DNA from: Phaseolus vulgaris
Taxonomy: Eukaryota > Streptophyta > Magnoliopsida > Fabales > Fabaceae
Reading direction: 5' to 3'
DNA length: 64,000 nt
Assembly (NCBI RefSeq): GCF_000499845.2
Contig: NC_023753.2
Span: 2,852,001 to 2,916,000 of the forward strand
Shown: piece after piece, positions 28,064 to 39,600 of the stretch
Layout: the number at the start of each line of letters is the position of its first letter
How positions within the stretch are numbered: the stretch's first letter is position 1
Program-made: the position numbers and the translations under genes
The notes under the pieces: generated by a model
Databases searched by the model: none
The model's input: the letters and a program-made list of their open reading frames with translations, nothing else
What the model was told of the DNA's origin: nothing

Positions 28064-29914
28064 TCACCAAAAATCTTGACATGAACAAAATCCATCCTTA
28101 AAGTGGTGAAAACGGTTTGTATCTCGAACAATAATCTCCCTGCTAGTAAACTTGGACATAAGTTTCATAAAAATGTGGCAATCACCACAAATTCTGAGGT
28201 TTTTTATAATCCTAATTGGTATACAACTAGGCAAACACATCAATCCAAATGTAATAGCAAGCTTCTCACTGTGGTGCCTCAAAAGCATCTGTTTCCTACT
28301 CTCTTCCACATCGTGTAGGTCATTACTGGTATCAACTTTGTAATTTAGCTTCTTCAACTCCACCACCAAATCATCCAACTTGGCATAAATCTCATCAATT
28401 TGTGGATGATTTCTCTCACCGACAGTAAATGAATGAACTTTATTCTTAATTTCAATCCAACTTGTACCTCTCTCCTTTTTCAGATCATTCTCTCGAAGAA
28501 GCTTCCTTGCTCTTGCAACTTCGTCCCACTTTTCATTAGCTGCATATATATTTGCTAGCAAGATGTGGTTTCCTGCATTATTAGGTTCCATTTCAAACAG
28601 ATGCTTGGCTGCAATCTCAGCAAGCTCAATATTGCCATAAACTCTACAAGAAGCTAAAAGTGAACCCCACATAGAAGAAGTTGCATTAAATGGCATTCTT
28701 TCTATCAATTCATAAGCCTTGTGAACCAGTCCTGCTCGACCAAAAATATCAACCATACATGAGTAGTGAAGGACACTCGGTGAAAGTTTGTGCTGCCTAA
28801 CCATGAGATCAAAATATTTCTGTCCTTCTTCATGTAAACCCATATGACTGCATGCATTTAGTATTGATACATATGTTACATCATCAGGAAAGAGGCCCCT
28901 CTGCTGCATTTTTTCGAATAAGACCATAGCCTCGGGTGCATGAGCATGTCTAGCAAACCCAGAAATCATTGCATTCCACAAAACAATGCTCCAAACCTCC
29001 ATCACACCTTGAAACGCAAGATATGCTTCCCTTATGCAGCCACATTTGGCATACATGTCTATAAGGGAGGAAGAAACATATATGTTTGACCCAAATCCAG
29101 ACTTATGTGAAATGGCATGAAGTTGCTTCCCTTCAACCAAAGTTGCCAGACCTGCACAAGCACTAACAGCAGATGAAATCATAAAAGGGTCCTGCTCGAA
29201 ACCCATAAACTGAGCATTGTGAAAAAGCAACAACGTCTCCTCATGAAACCCATTTTGCACATATCCAGCCATCATTGAACTCCATGTAACAGCATTCTTT
29301 TCAGGCATACTATCAAATATCTGACTTGCATATTTTATTGAAGAGAACTTAGCATAAACATGGAGTAAAGCAGTTCCAACAAAACAATTTGAATCTATAG
29401 CAGCCTTAATCGAAAAAGCATGCAACTGCATGCACTCAAGTATAGCATATTTGAAGGCACACTTGCATAGAACACTTGAAATGGTAAATTCATTGAACGG
29501 GGTTCCTTCTCTTTGCATTTGAATGAAAAGAGTTAGAGCTTCCTCCTGACCCTCGGCATTATGGGTAAGTGCTCCAATTATGGTATTCCATGAAACTAAG
29601 CTTTTCACTGGCATTTCATTGAATTTTTTGCGTGCACTATCAACTAAAGAACATTTAGAGTACATATTAATCAGCATATTTGATGTTAACACATCCATTT
29701 CCCAGCCAACACGAATAACCTGAGCATGACATGCTCTTCCTCCCACTGATGATCTTGTTTTTGCACATAACTGCAAAAGATAGTGCAAATTTGACACATG
29801 AACTACATTTTCAACCAATGAGGGCTCCGGTTTATCCTCATAAATAACTGATAATTTCCTAATATGGATTCCATAACAATCACAAAATCTCTCACACCTT
29901 CTCAATGTTTTCAT
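28064..29914 (-). CDS. PLS-class PPR-DYW protein (At5g04780-like), organelle RNA editing factor
   Basis: Pentatricopeptide repeat protein of 616 residues, one exon. The family binds specific organelle transcripts, and the DYW domain deaminates C to U; mitochondrial targeting is likely, but the target site is unknown. PPR units run from about residue 40 (e.g. LTSNMLINMYSKCSLVDSAR, SLVSWNTIIGALTHN, NAVTWSSMMAGYVQNG, YVSSSLIDMYAKCG). The E region is LLASCRVYGNIELAEIAAKH and NHILLANIYAANEKWDEVAR. The DYW domain has the zinc/catalytic HHSEKLA (HxE) and CGDCH (CxxC) motifs and ends CSCQDFW, so the final triplet is DFW rather than DYW. The first ATG is at 29914 (MKTLRRCERF). The frame stays open upstream to 30112, but without an ATG, through sequence copied from the neighbouring gene's leader. 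A 78-base 5'UTR intron (30002-29925) is possible. Confidence 0.94.
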   Translation of the reverse strand: MKTLRRCERFCDCYGIHIRKLSVIYEDKPEPSLVENVVHVSNLHYLLQLCAKTRSSVGGRACHAQVIRVGWEMDVLTSNMLINMYSKCSLVDSARKKFNEMPVKSLVSWNTIIGALTHNAEGQEEALTLFIQMQREGTPFNEFTISSVLCKCAFKYAILECMQLHAFSIKAAIDSNCFVGTALLHVYAKFSSIKYASQIFDSMPEKNAVTWSSMMAGYVQNGFHEETLLLFHNAQFMGFEQDPFMISSAVSACAGLATLVEGKQLHAISHKSGFGSNIYVSSSLIDMYAKCGCIREAYLAFQGVMEVWSIVLWNAMISGFARHAHAPEAMVLFEKMQQRGLFPDDVTYVSILNACSHMGLHEEGQKYFDLMVRQHKLSPSVLHYSCMVDIFGRAGLVHKAYELIERMPFNATSSMWGSLLASCRVYGNIELAEIAAKHLFEMEPNNAGNHILLANIYAANEKWDEVARARKLLRENDLKKERGTSWIEIKNKVHSFTVGERNHPQIDEIYAKLDDLVVELKKLNYKVDTSNDLHDVEESRKQMLLRHHSEKLAITFGLMCLPSCIPIRIIKNLRICGDCHIFMKLMSKFTSREIIVRDTNRFHHFKDGFCSCQDFW

Positions 29915-29952
29915 ACCATTCTTGCTAAAGAAATTGAAATTGAAATTGAAAG

Positions 29953-30649
29953 AAAGATCGATGGAGCGGAGAGAATTGAAATTGAAAGAGAAGTGGTAGT
30001 ACCTGAAGGAAGTAGAAGATGAAGAAAGTAGATATGATGATTGGGAATTAGGGTTAGGGTTAGGGTTGGGGTAGCTGCTTCCAGAAAGGTCTAATATGAA
30101 GAGAAACAGCAATGTTCAATTCGATTTATAAAAAGTTTTCTCTCATCTTGAACCGGACCGGATTCTTTATAAAATGTATTTAAAATAATTAAATATTTTA
30201 GTTCGCTCAATAATAATGAATTTATTATTATGTTGTTGAGAGACATGAACTGTAAAAACAACTTAAGGTAATGTTTGATAATATTTTACTCTACAACTTT
30301 ATTGTTGTCACTGTGTATATAAATCTATTAAAAGGAATAATATTTTTTTTAAACATAAAATTTAAAATAATTAATGAATGCTCGTTGATCAATAGCAAAC
30401 TTAAACTACATTTTAATACTAGTAGTTTTTTTTGTTAAAACTTCTTACAAAATAATATTTTTTGCATAAATAAAATTAACACTGTGTTTAATATTTTTTA
30501 TGTGTTGTTTATAATTAAATATTATTAAAATAAATAAAAAATTGAATAGCTTGTTATAAAATAAAATATGTTTTTTATGACCATAAGCAATAATAAATTT
30601 ATTTATTAAATGTTGATTATATTTGAGATTTGGAATATGTCTACTTGGA
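29953..30649 (-). promoter_or_regulatory. Captured leader/promoter in front of the PPR gene; copy 2 of the duplication
   Basis: Near-identical to 25675-25890 plus 26177-26646. It retains the splice donor CAG|GTACTACC (exon end 30003) and telobox-like AACCCTAACCCTAACCC at about 30048-30066. It abuts the PPR start region, so it should serve as that gene's promoter and 5' leader. A pyrimidine-rich acceptor TTTCTTTAG lies just outside the duplicated part (29926-29925). Confidence 0.82.
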
Positions 30650-31223
30650 TATAAAACGTTAAAAATACTATATTTAGCATTAGATATAAATTGAATAAAA
30701 ATAAAAATTTAGTATTAAAAAATTTAGAGATTTTGCAATATGTTATCTAAAATTATTAAATTAAAGGTACAAATTTTAAATTTTAAATTTAAATTCACGT
30801 TGAGATTTAAAATTGTGTGAAACAAAGAAAAATTAGCATCCATGTTTATTTAGAAGTTTAACACATAAACTCTACTCTAATAATCGTAGGATAAAAGTTT
30901 CCTCCTCAATTCATGTATTTAATAAATACATTCTCATGTATCATCCAAAAACTTGAGAGATCACTTAAATAAATTTTATATATCTATATCCTTTATAAAC
31001 ATTGTATTTAAACCATTTCATCATATCGTATATTATTTAAATTATAAGTGTCAACACCTATTTATACAAAACATCATTTAATTTTCACAAACTATAAAAT
31101 TTCAAGAATTAACCGAAAAAAAAACATTCAAAATGATAAAATGATCACCAAAAAACTGTTTTTGTTAACTTAAAACCATTGGATAATATTGGAAATTTTG
31201 CCTCAAATTAAAAAAAAATGCAT
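30650..31223. other. AT-rich intergenic DNA
   Basis: Nothing recognisable; A/T tracts only. Confidence 0.4.
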
Positions 31224-31309
31224 TTTGCATAATTATATTTGTATTTCAATTATTTAAATTGAAAATTCAAAATGACACTTTTGTTAAATACACTTCTCAA
31301 AATTATAGA

Positions 31310-31381
31310 GCCGACTTAGTTCAGTGGTAGAGCGCGTGGCTTTTAACCACGTGGTCGTGGGTTTGATCCCCACAGTCGGCG
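31310..31381 (+). tRNA. tRNA-Lys (anticodon UUU)
   Basis: A 72-base cloverleaf. The acceptor arm GCCGACT pairs fully with AGTCGGC, followed by discriminator G. The D arm contains TTCAGTGGTAGAGC (A box), the anticodon arm is CGTGG-CTTTTAA-CCACG with anticodon TTT, and the T arm is GTGGGTTTGATCCCCAC (B box). There is no intron. The D loop is one base shorter than the common plant tRNA-Lys sequence I remember. Reads lysine codons AAA/AAG in the cytosol. Confidence 0.97.
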
Positions 31382-32446
31382 TCTTATGTTTTAATGTTTT
31401 AATTGCATAATGATATCTACCATAAAAAATTTGTCCAGTTTTTGATATATACGAACATGTAATGTTACAAGGTCAAGTTTTAATTAGTTTTTCTAACCTA
31501 ATTCATTAACAACATTTCATAATGGTTAAGATTTCTTAATACATGTATCTTGCACCCCAATAAATGGATAAACCAAAGACTAAATAAGTTGAGATGAACT
31601 TTTTTCTTAATTGACAAGACTAATAGTAAGCTCAAACAAGAGAAAAAAATAAATTTGAAATATTATTGTAGCAAAATGCCACTTATATATAATGCATATT
31701 ATAATTGATCATATACCTTCATAACATGTACAATTAATAATATCATTAATACATGTATAAAATCATGTCATAATATAAAGTCATCACATTTCAACATGTT
31801 GTCGTGTAGGTGAACTTCTTTTACTTGAGCGACCTTTCTCCATAAGTAAGACATCAACCATATTATTGCTTAAACAGTCTCATTAATGCTAACGTGAGAT
31901 TCACTTATTGGAAATATTAACAAGTTCCAAAGTCATTTTCATCGCCATTAGATGTTTGAACATCCATCCAACACTCAATCATGTAGTACACACATCATGC
32001 ATTGTGAATCGTTTAAAACATGTGTGCACATCATCTTTGTTACGCTTAAGCATTTAGAATAGTGTTTGAGCCATAAACCATACATTTAAGTTCATTTATA
32101 TAATGTTTGACTGATATGTTTCAGAAGAAAAAAATAATTGTTTCAATTTTTTCGATTAGAGTACGAGTCATCACTTAAGTTATCTCACACCACTTGAGTG
32201 ATACATAAGAATACATCTCACACGTAAAACATTTACTCCCTTTTATAGATTAAACTTCATAAATATAATATTAACTTCACTTAATTGTATTGAATTTTAG
32301 AGATATAATATTAATTCATTTTTATATAGATTAAATTTTAGAAATATAATATTTGTATTTCTGCATAATTATACTTGTATTTCAATCATTTAAATTGAAA
32401 ATTTAAGATGACACTTTTGTTAAATAAACTCATTTAAAATTATAGA

Positions 32447-32518
32447 GCTGACTTAGCTCAGTGGTAGAGCGTGTGGCTTTTAACCATATGGTTGTGGGTT
32501 CGAACCCCACAGTCTAAA
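32447..32518 (+). pseudogene. Decayed tRNA-Lys duplicate
   Basis: Tandem copy of the tRNA at 31310. The anticodon loop CTTTTAA and T arm GTGGGTTCGAACCCCAC are intact, and the anticodon stem holds with one G-U pair. The acceptor stem pairs GCTGACT with AGTCTAA, leaving three terminal mismatches, so normal 5'/3' processing and charging are doubtful. Both internal promoter boxes survive, so it could still be transcribed. Confidence 0.85.
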
Positions 32519-32941
32519 TCTTTTTTTCCTTAATTGACAGACTAGTAATAGTGAGCTCAAACAAGAGAAGAAAACAAATTTGAAATATTATTATAGCAAA
32601 ATGCCACTTATATATAATGCATGTCATAATATAAAGTCATCACCATACATTTAAGTGTATTTATATAATGTTTGACGAATATGTTTTAAGAGAAAAAATA
32701 AAATAAAAATAATCGTTTCAATATTTTTCTCTATTAGAGTACACACCACACCACTTGAGCGATACATAAGAATACATCTCACACGTAAAAAGAATGATCA
32801 CATAGTAAAAATTAACATTAACTCCTTTTATAGATTGAACTTTATAAATATAATATTAACTCCACTCAATTGTATTGAATTTAGAAATATAATATTAACT
32901 CTTTTTTACATAGATTAAATTTTAGAAATATAATATTTTCC

Positions 32942-33650
32942 TAAGTGTATTTTAACCAACAAGAATCTTACAACAACAATATATTTCTCTCAACCATCCA
33001 TTTAGGAGAAGATAAAGAAAATTAAAATTTAAGTAGAATTGAATATACTTATCAAAACTAAGCCTTGCGTGATTTAAATAAGACTACACTCTTTAAACTC
33101 GTCAATAATTTAGTTTGCAATTTGTTTTTTAAAGGAAAACCTCATTTTTATTATAGAGACGTTTTATTAATCTGATTATACGGTTGTTGAAACTTAAATA
33201 CATACATATACGTGTGTGTGGAGGTATAGATACCAATACTCTAAATAGACACGTTACTTTTTAACCATTTTTATAAGTAATCGTTTATTGAAAATATTAT
33301 TTGCATTATCACATCAGATTAAACTATTATTATTATTATTATTATTTAAAATAGAAAATATGTTTGTTTGAGAAGAAGAAGGTGACAAAGGTTGAAGTTG
33401 GAGTGCGGGTCAGAGAAAGTGAAAGAAATAAACAAGAAATTTCTTCACAACCTTAATCGTTAAGAATTTATCCCGATTTAATATCTTTGAAAAATTCTGT
33501 TTCTGAATTCTCCGCGTTTGTGAGAAATTCTAAACCCTCTAACGGGGCATGTAATTGATTGGTCACAGTGTCAGTCATATACCTCTGAGAGAGAGGAAGA
33601 GGGCAATTAACTTAACGCCGTAATCAATCCAAACTTTCTAGAATCTTCTC
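32942..33650. other. ALIX gene upstream region
   Basis: AT-rich to about 33350, with an (ATT)n run near 33325-33350, then a more balanced sequence that probably contains the ALIX promoter and 5'UTR. Confidence 0.45.
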
Positions 33651-36600
33651 ATGGCCGCGTCGCCCTCCTCCTCCACCGCGGCCTCCGCCAACATCGTGCT
33701 CGCGATCTTCGAGAAGAAGACCAACACCGTCGATCTGTATCGGCCACTACGCAATTACGTGGCGTTTCACTACTCCGAGCGCGAAGCGCAGAACCTCGAA
33801 GACGATCTCCAAACCCTAAAGCAACTGCGCTCCGACCTCGAACGTCACACCGATCCGTCCCTACCGGCGCGCCGCGATCTCCTCCAAACCTACTTCAAAT
33901 CTCTTTGCCTTGTTGAGACGCGCTTCCCAATCTCCCCCGACCCTGGCCACGTCAACGCCCTCACCTTTGTCTGGTTCGATGCCTTCAAGCCAAAGCAGAA
34001 GGCCTCGCAGCAGAACATTCACCTCGAGAAGGCCTCCGTGCTCTTCAATATGGGCGCCGTTTACAGTCAGATTGGATGTTCCTACGATCGCAACACCGTT
34101 GACGGCCGCCGCCAGGCCTCGCATGCCTTCATTGCTGCTGCCGGTTCCTTTGCCTTCCTCCGCGACAACGCCTCCATGAAGGCGTCCGTTGGGAACTCCA
34201 CCACCGTTGATTTGTCCGTTGAGTGTGCCGGGATGCTGGAGAAGCTCATGCTCGCGCAGGCGCAAGAGTGCGTCTTCGAGAACACCATTGCTAAAGGGAG
34301 CACTCCCGGTGTCTGTGCCAAGATCTCCAGACAGGTTCGTTGCTAATCAGTTTTAGGTTTTCACTTGTAGTCATTCTTTCAAGTTTGATGGTTGAAGGAC
34401 TCTGGACCATCCAGTAGGATCAATAGGCCTTCCTTGGGTACAGTGGTTTCTTGAGTTCGTTTCAAGCTTTAGGACTTTTTAGCAAGTATACTTTTAAGTA
34501 TGAATCGTGAATGATACTTTTTTTTCAAATGCTGATTGTTTGATTGCTCTGATCACTGATTTCTTGATATTTTGTTGTGTCACTTGTTTTGTTTTTTGGA
34601 TGAGAACTGACTTGTAGTTGATATGTTATACCTGTAGGTTGGGATATATTACGAGGAAGCTTTAGCTGCGCTGAATGTTGCACCTTTGAGCCAGCATTTT
34701 GAAAAGTCCTGGATAGTTCATGTACAGTTAAAGGCGGCACTGTTCTATGCAGAAGCTTGTTATAGGTATGGATTGGAGCTGCATGATAAAGAGGAAATAG
34801 CTGAGGAGATTGCACGACTGCGGAGTGCTGTTAATGTGTTGACTGAGGCGAAGAAGAGCTCTAAGGGTGCTGCGGTGCAAATTCTTGATGCAATTGGCAA
34901 GTTAGAGGCCAATATTAACCGGAACCTTGAAAGAGCTGTCAAGGAGAATGATAGGGTTTATCTCATGAGAGTTCCTCCGCCAAGTTCATTATCGCCCCTT
35001 CCAGCATTTTCTATGGTGAAGCCCATGGCAATGAATGAGGTGCTGGATGCAAGCAAAGAGAAGATGTTTGCGAGTCTTGTTCCGGACAGCAGTGCAAAGG
35101 CCCTCTCCCGCTATACTGAAATGGTAGATGATGTTATAAGAACACAGGCTGAAAAGTTGCAGCAAGCTAGTGAGCTAACCCGAGTTAGGCTTAAGGAAAT
35201 GGAACTTCCGGATTCCATTCTTGCTTTGGAAGGGAATTTTACTCTTCCAACAGGTCTCAAAGAAGATGTGGAGGCTGTGCAGATCAGTGGGGGCCCTGCT
35301 GGTTTGGAAGCAGAGTTGCAGCAACTTAAGGACCTAAGGAGGGTGAATCAAGAGTTGCTGGTCCAGACTGAGGAATTGTTGCAGAAGGAAGCAAGAGAAG
35401 ATTCTCAATTTAGAAGTCAATTTGGCACAAAATGGACCAGGCCCCAGTCAAGCACCTTGACTAAAAACTTGCAGGATAGGCTCAACAGGTTTGCAGGTAA
35501 CTTGAAGCAAGCTGCTGAAAGTGATGGCAGGATTGAGCGATCAGTTAGAGAACATTCAGCACTCATGTCAATCCTTGATGCCCGTCCGGTAAAGTGTTGT
35601 ACTGTTTGTTATGGATTATCTGCTTCTCAGTGTCTTCGGACTACATTGTTAAGTCATTGAATATCTGTTTTTTTAATCAGATTGAATCTGCCCTTCCAAG
35701 CTTGGCAAGGCCGATTATGTCTTTTGATCAAAATGAAGATGCTATTGTGGGGTCTCTCAAGCAAAGTTTGGTATGCTGGTTTTGATCTTGTTATTGTTTT
35801 ATTATGATTTCTGACTTCTTAGAAATAAAATCTATAACATTTTCTTGCATCCAAATTGATGCAGTTGTTGCATGTTGTGGTGTAGTTATCAATCTTAGTG
35901 GCCAACCCTACATTGCTATAATAGGATAGTGGATACTAGATAGCGGGTGGGAAGTTTTAGATACAAGTTAATTATCATGTATCTAACTTAGTGAGATCTT
36001 AGTGAAATTTTAAAATTTTAATCAGTACTTTATGATAAATTTCATATTATACAAGTGATCCTTTCATTTCACTCCTTTTTTAATTATAGCCTTTTTAGTG
36101 ATCCTAACCTAAATCTCGTATCCACTCCCTATATATTGTGATTATAAAATTTCCAATGAACTGAGGTCTGAATGGTTTCTTTGTAGCTAAGGAGTGTTTA
36201 TTATAGTTAAGAAATCCAATGGCGAATTTGAGATGTGAAAATTGAATGAGTATTGTTTAGTTAGAGTTAGCAAGGCATTTTAATGTACATTCAGATTATT
36301 ATGGTAAATATTTTAATTGTTTGGCAGGATGTAATGTTAAATGCAGCTACAATATTTCATTTCCTGTGTATGATTCTTGTTGCAATTGTGTTAACTAATG
36401 CAGAGGCAACTAGAAATTCTAGGAGCTCAAAGGGCTGGTCTTGAAGATATGCTTAAAGATATGAAAAGAAAGGTATGCCTGATAAACCAGATTCACATAA
36501 TTAGGTTTTTTGTTCTTCCTGTAGAAGCTAAATTTCCTGTCTTATTATCCGAAGACGGGAAATATGTGGTTTTGCCTTTTCTTGAATGCTTAACATATTG

Positions 36601-39600
36601 GTTTTCTCATGACATTCAATGATGTTGAAGTAGTATTACACCTGTTGTTTGCATATAATGTGTGCTTCTCCGCATTCTGAATTCAACAATAAATGTCCGT
36701 GGCCCAGTATGTTTTTGGATGTTAGAGATTGTGCATGTGCAACATCCGAACGTATATTCAATGTTAGTAAAATATATTCGTGTTATGACTATTGAATGCA
36801 AAAGGAATTTATAATAAATGAAGTGTGTTAAAAGAGAGATAGATGCAAGCAAGGGATATTGAAATAGAGTCTGACCACACAATGGAGTTTGTTTCATTTA
36901 CTTGATACAAAAAATACTAATAACATAGGAGAAAATTTTCCTATTAACATGATACGAGATGTGTTAGGACTTAAGCACGGAAAGCACAGTCCAAAAGACT
37001 AACCTGCTAAGTGGGAGAATTTCTAGGCTTAAGTACCTCAAACAAAATGACTTATCTCACTCAATGAGGGGTTCCAAACAATATGCCTATTAATTAAATA
37101 ATGAAACAAATTAAAAAATAAATCCTAAGAGATCATCTAGGATATTCTAAAATATTTTAAGATATACAAATGATATTGCTAAAGACCCTACTCTGTCTGT
37201 AGATATATGACCAAATTATAGTATGGAAGTGGAAAATAATTCATACCTTCGAAACCAATCTTGCGAGGTTGAATTAGACTTAAACTCAAATTATAAGATA
37301 ATATCGGAGTTTATTCCAGATCCATTAAAAATAGTCACCTACTGTATAATTACTCACGCACCAAGCTTATTAGTGTTGGATGTAAGGTGGTGTATTAATA
37401 AAAACCTAAGTGCCTCATTTATCAAGGATAAAACATGAAAAAAAGTATATAGGTGAGATACAATCCTCCTTTTACAAATTGGTTTTGTAGGATTTATTAG
37501 TCTATCCTAGTGAAGATAGTATAAAATCTATCACTAAACTTACATTTTAAGATAATATCAAAATCTATCCTAGCAAAATTTGTCAGGTTTATTAGTGACT
37601 CACTATGAGGTCATTATTGAACCATCCATACGTGTTTAGTTTAGCCTTGTAAACTTCATGCTCAAATAGACCTAGTCTTTAGTGTGAAAGGTATGTGTTG
37701 GTGATCTTGTCTAGAAAAATAGAAAAATGACTAAGTTAAAGTATTTAAGTGAGAGGTAATCTTCATCTTAAAAGCTGGTTTTGTGGGATTGAGTTAGGCG
37801 TAAGCCCAAATTCTAAGATATGTCATTAGATATTTTCCAACCAAGTGTATAGTCATGTTGTGTATGCTAGATAACTGAATACTTTAATGATTCTAAGCTG
37901 ATGCCTTTGAAGCTATGTTGCATTATAGATTCTAGCTCATGAAATGATGTCGTACATAGATTTTTAAAAAAAAATTAAGATGCAGGTACGTGTTGTATCA
38001 ACTAAAATTGATATTTATAAATTACATAAAGAGATATAAATTTTATCCACTTGTGGCCTTTCCAACTTAAGTCCCTTCTCCTTTGCTTCCTCTTCCCATA
38101 TCCTTGTTGCTGCCATCTTCTACTCTCCCCCAGCACCTTCACCCTCATCTCACATTTCAGTATTTTATATGCACGATACTGAAATAAAAAATGCACCAAG
38201 TGTAGAGGCTCTATTTTCACTTCGGGTCATGCTAATCAGTGTCATGGTTAATGAATCAATATTTATATAAAGTTTTGTTGGAAATCATGTTGGGGGCGTA
38301 TTGGAAATCATAGTGAGATTGCATTAGTGGCACACTTTAATAAAATCTTTCCTCTTGATTTTTGGACACTGTTTAGCATCAACCTTTCACTTTTTATTCT
38401 TGGGACCGGATTCTTCCATAAATCATTTCTTTCTTCTTATACCAAGCGATTCAAATATGGATTTTTTTATATCTGTGGTTAATGTGAGTGAGATTCCGCT
38501 CTATTTTTGGTATCAATACTCAATCATTTGAATTCATGATTCCCCCATGTGTAGTACCAAAAAAATGCTGAACCTTAATTAAGAATGATAAACAGAATTA
38601 TATTGTATTTTTCTGTTTTGAACTTGTATTTTCTTAACATATTGTGCTAGATGAATTAGTGGTTTGGATTCGTTTTCTTCACTTAGTTTCAAATGTTGTG
38701 GACGTGAAGAATTTCTAGGAATGTTTCCTCTTGTGTAGCTTACCATTCATGAATGCATTACACCCAAATATTAATTTGCATATATTTGTATAAATATCAC
38801 AGGATGATATATTACCAAAGTTGATGACTTCCACCGGTTCTTACGATGATCTCTTCAAGAAGGAGCTAGCAAAATATGACCATATTTGTGATGAAATAGC
38901 TCAAAATATTGAGGCACAGGAGCAATTATTGCTGCAGATCCAGGTACTGTACACCGGGAACCCATCTAAAGAGCATTTAAGAAAAGAAACATTCCCCACA
39001 ATTTTTTCATTTTTTGGGACTTTCTTTTCCCATGCAGTGGCTATTCAGGGCGACTATACTTTATATTCTTGATTACCACTATAACTAATTCCTAAGACTA
39101 CTTTAGCAGCGAATACACACTTCATTTTTTATTTTTCATGCTTCTTGAGAGGGTAGACTTTGCCGGGGAAGGCAAAAGTGACAAATTTTATCTGCCATTA
39201 TTATACCTATTCACTGTAGAGTATTGGTTGTTGAATACTTCTTTTCTAGGTGGATCGTGTTTGTTCTAATAGACGAAGTGATAAATTTTACTGATGTGAT
39301 TCTGATAATTTGTTGCCATTGTTCACAGGCTCAAAATGATGAGTTCTCTGTTATCTTCAATCTTGAAGATTACAAAGGTAGGGCCCATTTGGTTGTTTTC
39401 TAGATTATATCTGGTTTTTGTACCTTAGCATCATGTTGACAATGTTAAGTCTGTTTTCAGACTATGTTTAATACTGCACATACAATTTCATGACTGACCA
39501 GTGAACGGAAGTTTTCTCAACTGTTATTGTTGTTCATGAAACTCAGTTTTGTCTTTTACGGTCACAGTGCTCCAATTTGAGTGCACCTTTTCCTGCATCA

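Larger units (their letters stand above)
31224..32941. repeat. Tandem segmental duplication carrying a tRNA-Lys gene
   Basis: Unit 1 is about 31224-32360 and unit 2 about 32361-32941. The match begins at 'tgcataattatatttgtatttcaa' (31224 vs 32361), passes through the tRNA and resumes at 31610-31710 vs 32528-32625, and again at about 32080-32345 vs 32645-32940. Unit 2 lacks two internal blocks (about 31400-31600 and 31720-32060 of unit 1). Confidence 0.85.

Noticed and set aside
29915..30112. N-terminal extension of the PPR frame to 30112
   Set aside because: It begins with TTG, not ATG, and lies in the duplicated leader of the neighbouring gene; the first ATG at 29914 is a better start.
33861..34265. 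Long minus-strand frame opposite ALIX exon 1
   Set aside because: Shadow of a GC-rich coding exon; no independent evidence.
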